Made by a program: the position numbers and the translations under genes
From: Alphaproteobacteria bacterium
GTDB lineage: Bacteria > Pseudomonadota > Alphaproteobacteria > Zavarziniales > Zavarziniaceae
Assembly: GCA_021774355.1 (NCBI GenBank)
Contig: JAJFJE010000112.1
Location: forward strand, 1 to 13,390
Length of the DNA: 13,390 nucleotides
Reading direction: 5' to 3'
Shown here: positions 7,440-13,390 of the stretch, in pieces
How the letters are laid out: each line of letters opens with the position of its first letter
How positions within the stretch are numbered: the stretch's first letter is position 1
The notes under the pieces: generated by a model
Seen by the model: the letters and a program-made list of their open reading frames with translations, nothing else
Told to the model about the DNA's origin: nothing
Databases searched by the model: none

Positions 7440-7766
7440 ATGGCGACCCCAAAGCCCCGGATCAAGGTGCCCAAGACCGCCAAGGTCGGCGAGGTCATCG
7501 CGATCAAGACCCTGATCAGCCACGACATGGAGTCGGGTCAGCGCAAGGACAAGGAGGGCAAGCTGATCCCGCGCAAGATCATCAACAAGTTCAGCTGCAC
7601 CTTCAACGGCCAGCCGGTGTTCGCATGCGATATCGAGCCGGCCATATCGGCCAATCCCTATTTCGAGTTCAACGCCCGGCTGAGCGAAAGCGGCAGCCTG
7701 AAGTTCACCTGGGTTGACGACGACGGCTCGATCTACGCGGACGAGCACCAGATCGAGGTCGCCTGA
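7440..7766 (+). CDS. soxZ: SoxZ, partner subunit of SoxYZ
   Basis: The protein is 108 residues, of typical length. It starts MATPKPRIKVPKTAKVGEVI and contains ISHDMESGQRKD (26-37) and GSLKFTWVDDDG (85-96), both characteristic of SoxZ. It has no signal peptide, as expected for a protein exported as a complex with SoxY. Cys53 and Cys63 are present; one may link to SoxY. The start at 7440 has AGGAGAG (7428-7434) 5 bases upstream. SoxZ supports the SoxY arm and its docking to SoxAX, SoxB and SoxCD in the periplasm. Confidence 0.97.
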   Translation: MATPKPRIKVPKTAKVGEVIAIKTLISHDMESGQRKDKEGKLIPRKIINKFSCTFNGQPVFACDIEPAISANPYFEFNARLSESGSLKFTWVDDDGSIYADEHQIEVA

Positions 7767-7798
7767 CCGTGTCCGACCGTCGGGGCCGGCGGCTCGCA

Positions 7799-7804
7799 GA
7801 GAGG
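7799..7804 (+). promoter_or_regulatory. Ribosome binding site that fixes the soxA start
   Basis: GAGAGG lies 6 bases before the GTG at 7811. This favours 7811 over the in-frame GTG at 7769, which begins 2 bases after the soxZ stop. Confidence 0.6.
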
Positions 7805-7810
7805 TGCCAC

Positions 7811-8665
7811 GTGAAAAGACTCTCCTGGGCGATTGCCCTGGCTGCCGCGGCGGGGCCGGGCATGGTTGTCCTTGCCGCCGATGGCCCGGTCGACGACCAA
7901 CTGGTCATCGACGGCCGCGAAATGATCACCCGGACCATGGCGCCGGCCGGTCATCCCCTGCCGGAAGTGCTGTCGGGCTGGCTGTTCCGCGAGGCCGAAA
8001 CCCGGGCAACGGAGGCCGATTCCTTCGCCAATCCCGGCATGCTGGCGGTGGAACGGGGCGAGGAGCTGTGGAACACGGTCGACGGCAGCGCCGGCAAGTC
8101 ATGCACCTCGTGCCACGGCAATGCCGCCGACAGCATGAAGACGGTCGGCGCGAACTATCCCAAATGGGACGCTGCGGCGGCCAAGCCGGTCAATGTCGAA
8201 CTGCAGATCAACAAGTGCCGGGTCGCCCAAATGGGCGCGGAAGCCTATGGCTTCGATGCGCCCGATCAGCTGGCCCTGACCGCCTATGTCAAGCACCAGG
8301 CCCTGGGCACGCCGATGCATCTCGATCTCGCCGCAGGCGACATGCAGAGCTGGTGGGACAAGGGCAAGGCGGTCTACTACACCCGCATGGGGCAGTTGAA
8401 CCTGGCCTGTGCCTCGTGCCACGAAGCCAGCACCGGCAAATACATCCGGGCCGACCATCTGAGCCAGGGCCAGGTCAACGGCTTTCCCACCTATCGGTTC
8501 AACACCGGCGGCATGGTCTCGCTGCACAACCGCTTCCGCGGCTGCATCCGCGATACCCGGGCCGAGATGCCCAAGGCCTTTTCCGACGAGCTTCTGGCGC
8601 TCGAGGTCTATGTCACCTGGCGTGGCACAGGCCTGTCGGTGGAGACGCCGGCGGTGCGGCAATAG
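7811..8665 (+). CDS. soxA: SoxA, diheme cytochrome c of SoxAX
   Basis: From GTG 7811 the product is 284 residues. The signal peptide is KRLSWAIALAAAAGPGMVVLAA. Two heme sites are present, CTSCH (98-102) and CASCH (200-204). Cys136 (INKCRV) is the likely axial thiolate of the first heme. FRGCIRDTR holds Cys245, which aligns with the persulfide cysteine (Cys222 of Rhodovulum SoxA); Arg241 sits four residues before it, as Arg218 does there. SoxAX attaches thiosulfate to SoxY. Starting at GTG 7769 would add 14 mostly charged residues; the nearer start gives a cleaner signal peptide and a better ribosome binding site. It is the diheme form usual for alphaproteobacteria. Confidence 0.95.
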   Translation: MKRLSWAIALAAAAGPGMVVLAADGPVDDQLVIDGREMITRTMAPAGHPLPEVLSGWLFREAETRATEADSFANPGMLAVERGEELWNTVDGSAGKSCTSCHGNAADSMKTVGANYPKWDAAAAKPVNVELQINKCRVAQMGAEAYGFDAPDQLALTAYVKHQALGTPMHLDLAAGDMQSWWDKGKAVYYTRMGQLNLACASCHEASTGKYIRADHLSQGQVNGFPTYRFNTGGMVSLHNRFRGCIRDTRAEMPKAFSDELLALEVYVTWRGTGLSVETPAVRQ

Positions 8666-8719
8666 GCCGGCCGAACGGGCTGCGATGACGCCGCCGGCGG
8701 TTGGACAGGGGAACGAATA

Positions 8720-10411
8720 ATGTTGTCACGGCGCCATTTCCTGACGGCCACCATGGCCCTGTCGGCCATCGCCCAGGGGACCTTTGACGGCCGCTGGGCG
8801 CGGGCCGCCGCCCAGCAGGCCCTGAGCGAGTCCGACCTGCTCGACATGCCGGCCACGGGCAATGTCACCCTGGTGCACCTGACCGACATCCACGCCCAGT
8901 TGGTGCCGCTCTATTTCCGCGAGCCGTCGGTCAATCTCGGGGCCGGTGCCGCGGCCGGCCTGCCGCCCCACCTGACCGGCGCCGCCTTTCTCGCGCATTA
9001 CGGCATCGCGCCCGGCTCGGCCTCGGCCTATGCCCTGAGTTCGCAGGACTATGCCGCCCTGGCCCAGAGCTACGGCCGGATGGGCGGGCTCGACCGCATC
9101 GCCACCATCGTCAAGCGGATCCGCGCCGAGCGGGGCCCCAACATGCTGTTCCTCGACAGCGGCGATACCTGGCAGGGCAGCTATACCGCGCTGCAGACCA
9201 ATGCCCAGGACATGGTAACGGCGTTCAATGCCCTGGCGCCGGATGCCATGACCGGGCACTGGGAATTCACCTACGGCGCCGAGCGGGTGAAGGAGATCAT
9301 CGACGGCCTGCCCTTCCCCTTCCTGGCCGGCAACATCTATGACGCCGAATGGAACGAGCCGGCCTTCGAAGCCTATCGGATCTTTGAGCGGGGTGGGGTC
9401 AAGGTCGCCGTCATCGGCCAGGCCTTCCCCTATACCCCGATCGCCAATCCGCGTTGGATGTTCCCCAACTGGTCGTTCGGCATCCGCGAGGAGGACGTCG
9501 CCCGCAACGTCGCCGCGGCCCGCGCCGCCGGCGCCGAACTGGTGGTCCTGCTGTCCCATAACGGCTTCGACGTCGACCGCGCCATGGCCGCGCGGGTTGC
9601 CGGCATCGACGTCATCCTGACCGGGCACACCCACGACGCCCTGCCCGAAATTGTCCTGGTCGGCAAGACCATCCTGGTCGCCTCGGGGTCCCATGGAAAA
9701 TTCGTCTCGCGGCTCGACCTGGATGTCCGGGATGGTGGCGTCAAGGGGTACAGCTACCGCCTGATCCCGGTGTTCTCGGACATTATCGCGCCGGACCCGG
9801 AGATGGCCCGCCTGGTCGGCGAACTGCGCGCGCCCTACGAGGCCGAACTGAAGCGGGAACTGGCCACCGCCGAGACCCTGCTTTACCGCCGGGGCAATTT
9901 CAACGGCACCTTCGACGACCTGATCTGCCGCGCCCTGCTGGAGGAGCGCGATGCCCAGATCGCCCTGTCCCCCGGATTCCGCTGGGGGACGTCGGTTTTG
10001 CCCGGCCAGAAGATCACCGTCGAGGATCTCTACAACGCCTGCGCCATGACCTACCCCGCCGCCTATCGCTCGACCATGACCGGCACGACGCTCAAGGACA
10101 TTCTCGAGGACGTGGCCGACAATCTGTTCAACAAGGACCCCTATTACCAGCAAGGCGGCGACATGGTCCGGGTCGGCGGCATGGGCTACACCATCGACCC
10201 CGCCGCCGCGATGGGCGGCCGCATCTCGGCCATGACCCTGCTCGAGACCGGCGAGGCGATCGACCCGGCCAAGAGCTATGTCGTTGCCGGCTGGGGCTCG
10301 GTCAACGAAGGCACCGAAGGCCCTCCGGTGTGGGACGTGGTCCAGGACTATCTGGGCAAGCATCCCTCGGTCCGGGTCGACGACAACACCACCGTCAAGA
10401 TCGCCGGCTAG
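8720..10411 (+). CDS. soxB: SoxB, thiosulfohydrolase (sulfate-releasing)
   Basis: The product is 563 residues, normal for SoxB. A twin-arginine signal is seen in LSRRHFLTATMALSA (Arg4-Arg5), ending near residue 30. The dinuclear metal site of the 5'-nucleotidase-like metallophosphatase fold is complete: LTDIHAQ (Asp56, His58), LDSGDT (Asp149), GHWEFTYG (179-186), LSHNGFD (His280) and GHTHD (His303, His305). SoxB uses manganese to hydrolyse sulfate from the sulfonate bound to SoxY. The ATG at 8720 follows ACAGGGGAA. It comes 54 bases after soxA, with no operator-like element between, so it probably belongs to the soxXYZAB unit. Confidence 0.97.
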   Translation: MLSRRHFLTATMALSAIAQGTFDGRWARAAAQQALSESDLLDMPATGNVTLVHLTDIHAQLVPLYFREPSVNLGAGAAAGLPPHLTGAAFLAHYGIAPGSASAYALSSQDYAALAQSYGRMGGLDRIATIVKRIRAERGPNMLFLDSGDTWQGSYTALQTNAQDMVTAFNALAPDAMTGHWEFTYGAERVKEIIDGLPFPFLAGNIYDAEWNEPAFEAYRIFERGGVKVAVIGQAFPYTPIANPRWMFPNWSFGIREEDVARNVAAARAAGAELVVLLSHNGFDVDRAMAARVAGIDVILTGHTHDALPEIVLVGKTILVASGSHGKFVSRLDLDVRDGGVKGYSYRLIPVFSDIIAPDPEMARLVGELRAPYEAELKRELATAETLLYRRGNFNGTFDDLICRALLEERDAQIALSPGFRWGTSVLPGQKITVEDLYNACAMTYPAAYRSTMTGTTLKDILEDVADNLFNKDPYYQQGGDMVRVGGMGYTIDPAAAMGGRISAMTLLETGEAIDPAKSYVVAGWGSVNEGTEGPPVWDVVQDYLGKHPSVRVDDNTTVKIAG

Positions 10412-10445
10412 GCCTGATATCGGCCAGCGGGCGCACAGCCGCGCA

Positions 10446-10468
10446 CGATATATAGATATAACAGGATG
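10446..10468. promoter_or_regulatory. Candidate SoxR operator 3, upstream of soxC
   Basis: CGATATATAGATATA (10446-10460) matches CRATATATNSWTATA, the motif also found before soxV and soxX. It is 54 bases before the soxC start, in the 88-base soxB-soxC gap. TATAAC (10457-10462) inside it matches five of six bases of a -10 box, though no good -35 box is visible. A regulatory role is inferred from the repeated motif. Confidence 0.5.
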
Positions 10469-10499
10469 TTTAGATCCGTAAGGCCGTCGGGAGGCGCCA

Positions 10500-11774
10500 A
10501 TGAGCCAGTCGAATGAGAGCGCGCAGGGGCCGTCGCGGCGCCGGCTTCTGAAGGCCGGGCTGGCGGGCACCCTGGCCGGCGGCCTGGTCACCGGGCGGGC
10601 GCTGGCCGCGGGCGACCCGGCAATCACTGATATCCAGGACTGGAACCGTTATTCCGGCCCCGGGGTCGACGCCCAGCCCTACGGCACCCCGTCACCCTAT
10701 GAAAAGACGGTTATCCGTCGCAACGTCCCGTGGCTGACGGCCGACCCGGTCTCGTCGGTCAACTTCACCCCCCTGCACGCGCTGGACGGCATCATCACGC
10801 CCAACGGGTTGTGCTTCGAGCGACACCATGCCGGTGTCGCCGAAATCGATCCGGCCGCCCACCGCCTGATGATCAACGGCCTGGTCGAGACGCCCCTGGT
10901 TTTCACCATGGCGGACCTGGCGCGGTTCCCCCGAACGAACCGGATCTATTTCCTCGAATGCGCCGCCAATTCCGGCATGGAATGGCGCGGCGCGCAGTTG
11001 AACGGCTGCCAGTTCACCCACGGCATGGTCCATTGCGTGATGTATACCGGGGTGCCGCTCAGGGCCGTGCTGGCCGAGGCGGGGCTCAAGCCCGGCGCCA
11101 CATGGCTGTTGGCGGAAGGCGCCGATGCGGCGGCCATGACCCGCTCGATCCCACTCGAAAAGGCGCTGGACGACTGCATGATCGCCTTCGCCATGAACGG
11201 CGAGGCGCTGCGCCCGGAACAGGGCTATCCGATCCGCCTGGTGGTGCCCGGCTGGGAAGGCAATATGTGGGTCAAGTGGCTGCGCCGTCTGGAACTCGGC
11301 GACCAGCCCTGGCAGCAGCGCGAGGAAACCTCGAAATACACCGACCTGCTGGCCAGCGGCAAAGCCCGGCGCTTCACCTGGGCGATGGAGGTCAAGTCGG
11401 TGATCACCAGCCCGAGTCCCCAGGCGCCGGTCCGCCACGGCAGGGGCCGGCTTGTGATCTCGGGCCTGGCCTGGACCGGGAACGGCCGGATCGCGCAGGT
11501 CGACGTCACCATCGACGGCGGCCGCAACTGGACCGCCGCGCGCATCGACGGGCCCAGCCTGCCGCACGCCCTGCACCGCTTCTATCTCGAACACGACTGG
11601 GATGGCTCGGCGCTGTTCCTGCAATCCCGGGCGATTGACGAGAAAGGTTACGTGCAGCCGACCAAGGACGCGTTGCGGGCCGCCCGGGGCAGCAATTCCA
11701 TCTACCACAACAACGGCATTCAGACCTGGTATGTCGGCACGGACGGAGTCGTCGAGAATGTTGAAATTTCTTGA
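10500..11774 (+). CDS. soxC: SoxC, molybdenum cofactor subunit of sulfane dehydrogenase
   Basis: The protein is 424 residues. It opens with a twin-arginine signal, SRRRLLKAGLAGTLAGG (12-28), cleaved near ALAA (34-37). It belongs to the sulfite oxidase family: IYFLECAANSGMEW contains Cys154, the expected molybdenum ligand. The C-terminal Mo-co dimerisation domain includes VDVTIDGGRNW (334-344). SoxC with SoxD oxidises the sulfane sulfur on SoxY, releasing six electrons, so the pathway can reach sulfate without sulfur globules. The ATG at 10500 has GGGAGG (10489-10494) 5 bases upstream. The end overlaps soxD by 17 bases. Confidence 0.96.
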   Translation: MSQSNESAQGPSRRRLLKAGLAGTLAGGLVTGRALAAGDPAITDIQDWNRYSGPGVDAQPYGTPSPYEKTVIRRNVPWLTADPVSSVNFTPLHALDGIITPNGLCFERHHAGVAEIDPAAHRLMINGLVETPLVFTMADLARFPRTNRIYFLECAANSGMEWRGAQLNGCQFTHGMVHCVMYTGVPLRAVLAEAGLKPGATWLLAEGADAAAMTRSIPLEKALDDCMIAFAMNGEALRPEQGYPIRLVVPGWEGNMWVKWLRRLELGDQPWQQREETSKYTDLLASGKARRFTWAMEVKSVITSPSPQAPVRHGRGRLVISGLAWTGNGRIAQVDVTIDGGRNWTAARIDGPSLPHALHRFYLEHDWDGSALFLQSRAIDEKGYVQPTKDALRAARGSNSIYHNNGIQTWYVGTDGVVENVEIS

Positions 11775-12846
11775 GGCGACCGCCATTGCCGCCGTCGCCG
11801 CAGCCGCCCTTTGCGGCGGTGCCGTCGCCCAGGACGCGGGCGCCGGAAAAAGGACCTTTGCCAAATGCGCCGCGTGCCACGCGGTGGGTCCCGGCGCCAG
11901 GCACCGCGTCGGACCGGAGCTGAACGACCTCATCGGCCGTACCGCCGGCAGCATCGAGGGCTACCGCTACTCGCCGGCAATGACCAAAGCCGGCCAGGGC
12001 GGCCTGGTCTGGACGGCCGAGACCCTGCAGTCCTATCTGGCCGACCCGAAGGCGGTCGTGCCGGGAACCAAGATGACCTTCGCCGGCCTCAAGAAGGCGG
12101 ATGAACTGGCCAATATCGTCGCCTATCTCGGGACTTTCGCAACCACCGCCGCCGCCCCGCCCTCGGCCGCCGAGGCGACACCCCCGCTGGCCGCGCCGGC
12201 GGCGGCCGCCACGCCGGGGGCCGCCACGCCGGGGGCCGGCCATGTCCTGCGGCTGGGCCGCCAGGCCACCCCGGAGGAAATCGCCGCCTGGGATATCGAT
12301 ATCCGGCCGGACGGGCTCGGCCTGCCCAAGGGCAAGGGCACCGTTGCCCAGGGCGGCGAGATTTACGAAGCGAAATGCGCGGCCTGCCATGGCGGGTTCG
12401 GCGAGTCGGTGGGACGCTGGCCGGTTCTGGCCGGCGGCCAGGACACGCTGCAAAACGACCGCCCGGAAAAGACCATCGGCTCCTATTGGCCGTTCCTGTC
12501 GACGGTCTACGATTATGTCCGCCGGGCCATGCCCTTTGGCGACGCCCGCTCGCTGTCGGACGACGATGTCTACGCCCTGACCGCCTATCTCCTCTATCTC
12601 AACGACATTGTCACCGACGAGAATTTCGTGCTGTCGGACGAGAATTTCACCGCGGTCAAAATGCCCAACGCGGCCAATTTCATCGACGACGACCGCGCCC
12701 AGGAGGCCCACTACCACACCGGCGCAGCGCCCTGCATGACCGCTTGCCGGCCGGGCACGGCGACGATCAAGACCCATGCGGCGGTCCTCGATGTCACCCC
12801 GGAGGAGGGCGGCGACGACCGGCAACCGGCGGCGGGGATTCAATAG
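11758..12846 (+). CDS. soxD: SoxD, diheme cytochrome c subunit of sulfane dehydrogenase
   Basis: The protein is 362 residues. The signal peptide MLKFLEATAIAAVAAAALCGGAVA ends near residue 24. Domain 1 has CAACH at 37-41, and Met106 (GTKMTF) is the likely ligand. An alanine/proline-rich linker (about 129-160) follows. Domain 2 has CAACHGGFGES (207-217) and Met258 (RAMPFGD). Two more cysteines (326, 330) lie near the end. SoxD takes electrons from SoxC and passes them to the respiratory chain. The ATG at 11758 is inside the end of soxC and has GGAG (11745-11748) upstream. The open frame runs further upstream, but without a signal peptide. The overlap suggests translational coupling for equal subunit supply. 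Confidence 0.95.
   Translation: MLKFLEATAIAAVAAAALCGGAVAQDAGAGKRTFAKCAACHAVGPGARHRVGPELNDLIGRTAGSIEGYRYSPAMTKAGQGGLVWTAETLQSYLADPKAVVPGTKMTFAGLKKADELANIVAYLGTFATTAAAPPSAAEATPPLAAPAAAATPGAATPGAGHVLRLGRQATPEEIAAWDIDIRPDGLGLPKGKGTVAQGGEIYEAKCAACHGGFGESVGRWPVLAGGQDTLQNDRPEKTIGSYWPFLSTVYDYVRRAMPFGDARSLSDDDVYALTAYLLYLNDIVTDENFVLSDENFTAVKMPNAANFIDDDRAQEAHYHTGAAPCMTACRPGTATIKTHAAVLDVTPEEGGDDRQPAAGIQ
12206..12235 (+). repeat. Two tandem 15-base repeats in the soxD linker
   Basis: CCGCCACGCCGGGGG occurs twice head to tail and encodes AATPG-AATPG in the flexible linker between the two cytochrome domains. Copy number could vary by slippage without breaking the frame. Confidence 0.85.
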
Positions 12847-12903
12847 GCGGCCCGCCTCGCCGCGCCCGGACGCTCCGTGCTAGGCTGGCGGCAGGCGATC
12901 TCT

Positions 12904-12920
12904 GCCCGGGGGCGCCGGGC
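12904..12920 (+). terminator. GC hairpin downstream of soxD
   Basis: GCCCGG (12904-12909) pairs with CCGGGC (12915-12920) around a 5-base loop, 57 bases after the soxD stop. No T-run follows, so it is at best a weak or factor-assisted terminator. The rest of the 160-base gap shows nothing clear. Confidence 0.3.
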
Positions 12921-13006
12921 GTGACACGGTTTCCACGGCAGCACGGCCCTGGCCTGCTGGCCATTACGGGCCGCTCCCAGCGGCTTCCGGGACAGGCTTG
13001 GACGTC

Positions 13007-13390
13007 ATGGCGGACCTGACCCTGCTTACGACTGCAGCTTCGGATTGGGTGGCCCTGGGGCTCGGCGGCAGTGCGCTGGCCGCCTTCGAGATCCGGCAGC
13101 GGCGGCGCCAGGCTATCCGGCAGGTCCACGTCACCATGCGCGAACGCTGGCTGCATATGGTGATGGCCCTGCCGGGCCATGAGATCATTGCGGTACAGAC
13201 CATCCGGAACTCCCTGATGGCGGCGACCATCGTCGCCTCGACCACCGTGATCGCCTTGATGGGCACGATCAGCCTGGTGGCACCGATCGCTTTGCATTTC
13301 GCGTTGAACACCGGCGGGACCGCCGGCGGGACGGTCGAGCCGATCCGGCTGCTCGTTGGCGGACTGGTCGTGGCGACCCTGTTCGCGATG
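13007..13390 (+). CDS. DUF599-family membrane protein, cut by the window end
   Basis: An open frame of 128 codons runs from the ATG at 13007 to the window end with no stop. Hydrophobic segments lie at about 14-27, 69-99 and 112-128. The block MRERWLHMVMALPGHEI (44-60) and then IRNSLMAATIVASTTVIALMG (about 66-86) resembles DUF599 proteins, which have a charged segment before an AST-containing helix. The function of this family is unknown. The ribosome binding site is weak (GGAC nearby), so the start is less certain. It lies where soxEFGH would be in Paracoccus, but it is not related to any of those. Confidence 0.7.
   Translation, partial: MADLTLLTTAASDWVALGLGGSALAAFEIRQRRRQAIRQVHVTMRERWLHMVMALPGHEIIAVQTIRNSLMAATIVASTTVIALMGTISLVAPIALHFALNTGGTAGGTVEPIRLLVGGLVVATLFAM

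Noticed and set aside
7769..7810. An upstream GTG start for soxA giving 14 extra residues
   Set aside because: The added segment is charged and unlike a signal peptide, and the GTG at 7811 has a better placed ribosome binding site. It cannot be fully excluded.
8726..10627. A 633-residue open frame on the minus strand across soxB and the start of soxC
   Set aside because: It is a shadow of soxB in GC-rich DNA: its glycine-, alanine- and arginine-rich protein has no domain, whereas the plus-strand frame has the full SoxB metal site.
12291..12304. Perfect 14-base palindrome GGATATCGATATCC inside soxD
   Set aside because: It resembles the AT motif, but it arises from the repeated Asp-Ile codons (GAT ATC GAT ATC) of a conserved-looking WDIDIRPDG stretch, so I treat it as a coding coincidence.
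11506..12843. A 445-residue minus-strand frame opposite soxD
   Set aside because: Composition-driven shadow with long glycine/arginine runs opposite the soxD linker.

Overview
The window carries a sox (periplasmic sulfur oxidation) gene cluster in the order soxR-V-W-X-Y-Z-A-B-C-D, preceded by housekeeping genes. The DNA is strongly GC-rich by eye (not computed), starts are ATG or GTG, and the cluster combines an ArsR-type SoxR, a diheme SoxA and a SoxCD pair. This points to an alphaproteobacterium that oxidises thiosulfate. I cannot place it below class from this sequence.

Layout. (1) 21-752, minus: a putative glycosyltransferase with a DLD motif. (2) 876-2811, plus: a tightly overlapping set ygfZ - tag - GNAT acetyltransferase, joined by ATGA and GTGA stop/start overlaps. 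(3) 2917-3765, plus: a class I SAM-dependent methyltransferase, followed by a hairpin that separates it from the convergent genes. (4) 3881-4721, minus: soxR and, 7 bases downstream of it, an exported DUF302 protein. (5) 5027-6358, plus: soxV (CcdA-like) and soxW (periplasmic thioredoxin). (6) 6491-10411, plus: soxX, soxY, soxZ, soxA, soxB. (7) 10500-12846, plus: soxC and soxD, overlapping by 17 bases. (8) 13007 to the window end, plus: the start of a DUF599-family membrane protein, cut by the edge.

How the genes work together (family knowledge applied to these sequences). SoxAX joins thiosulfate to the C-terminal cysteine of SoxY in SoxYZ. SoxB hydrolyses off the terminal sulfate. SoxCD oxidises the remaining sulfane sulfur, and SoxB then releases it as sulfate. 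SoxV passes reductant across the membrane to SoxW, which keeps SoxYZ active. The presence of soxCD predicts full oxidation to sulfate without sulfur globules. SoxR has the cysteine pair, 66 residues apart, of the persulfide-sensing SoxR/BigR/SqrR repressors.

The most interesting signal is non-coding. Three AT-rich islands in this GC-rich DNA, upstream of soxV, soxX and soxC, share the motif CRATATATNSWTATA. They are good candidates for SoxR operators, and the third would put soxCD under its own SoxR-controlled start. I found no previously unknown enzymatic system. The least explained gene is the sox-linked DUF302 protein.
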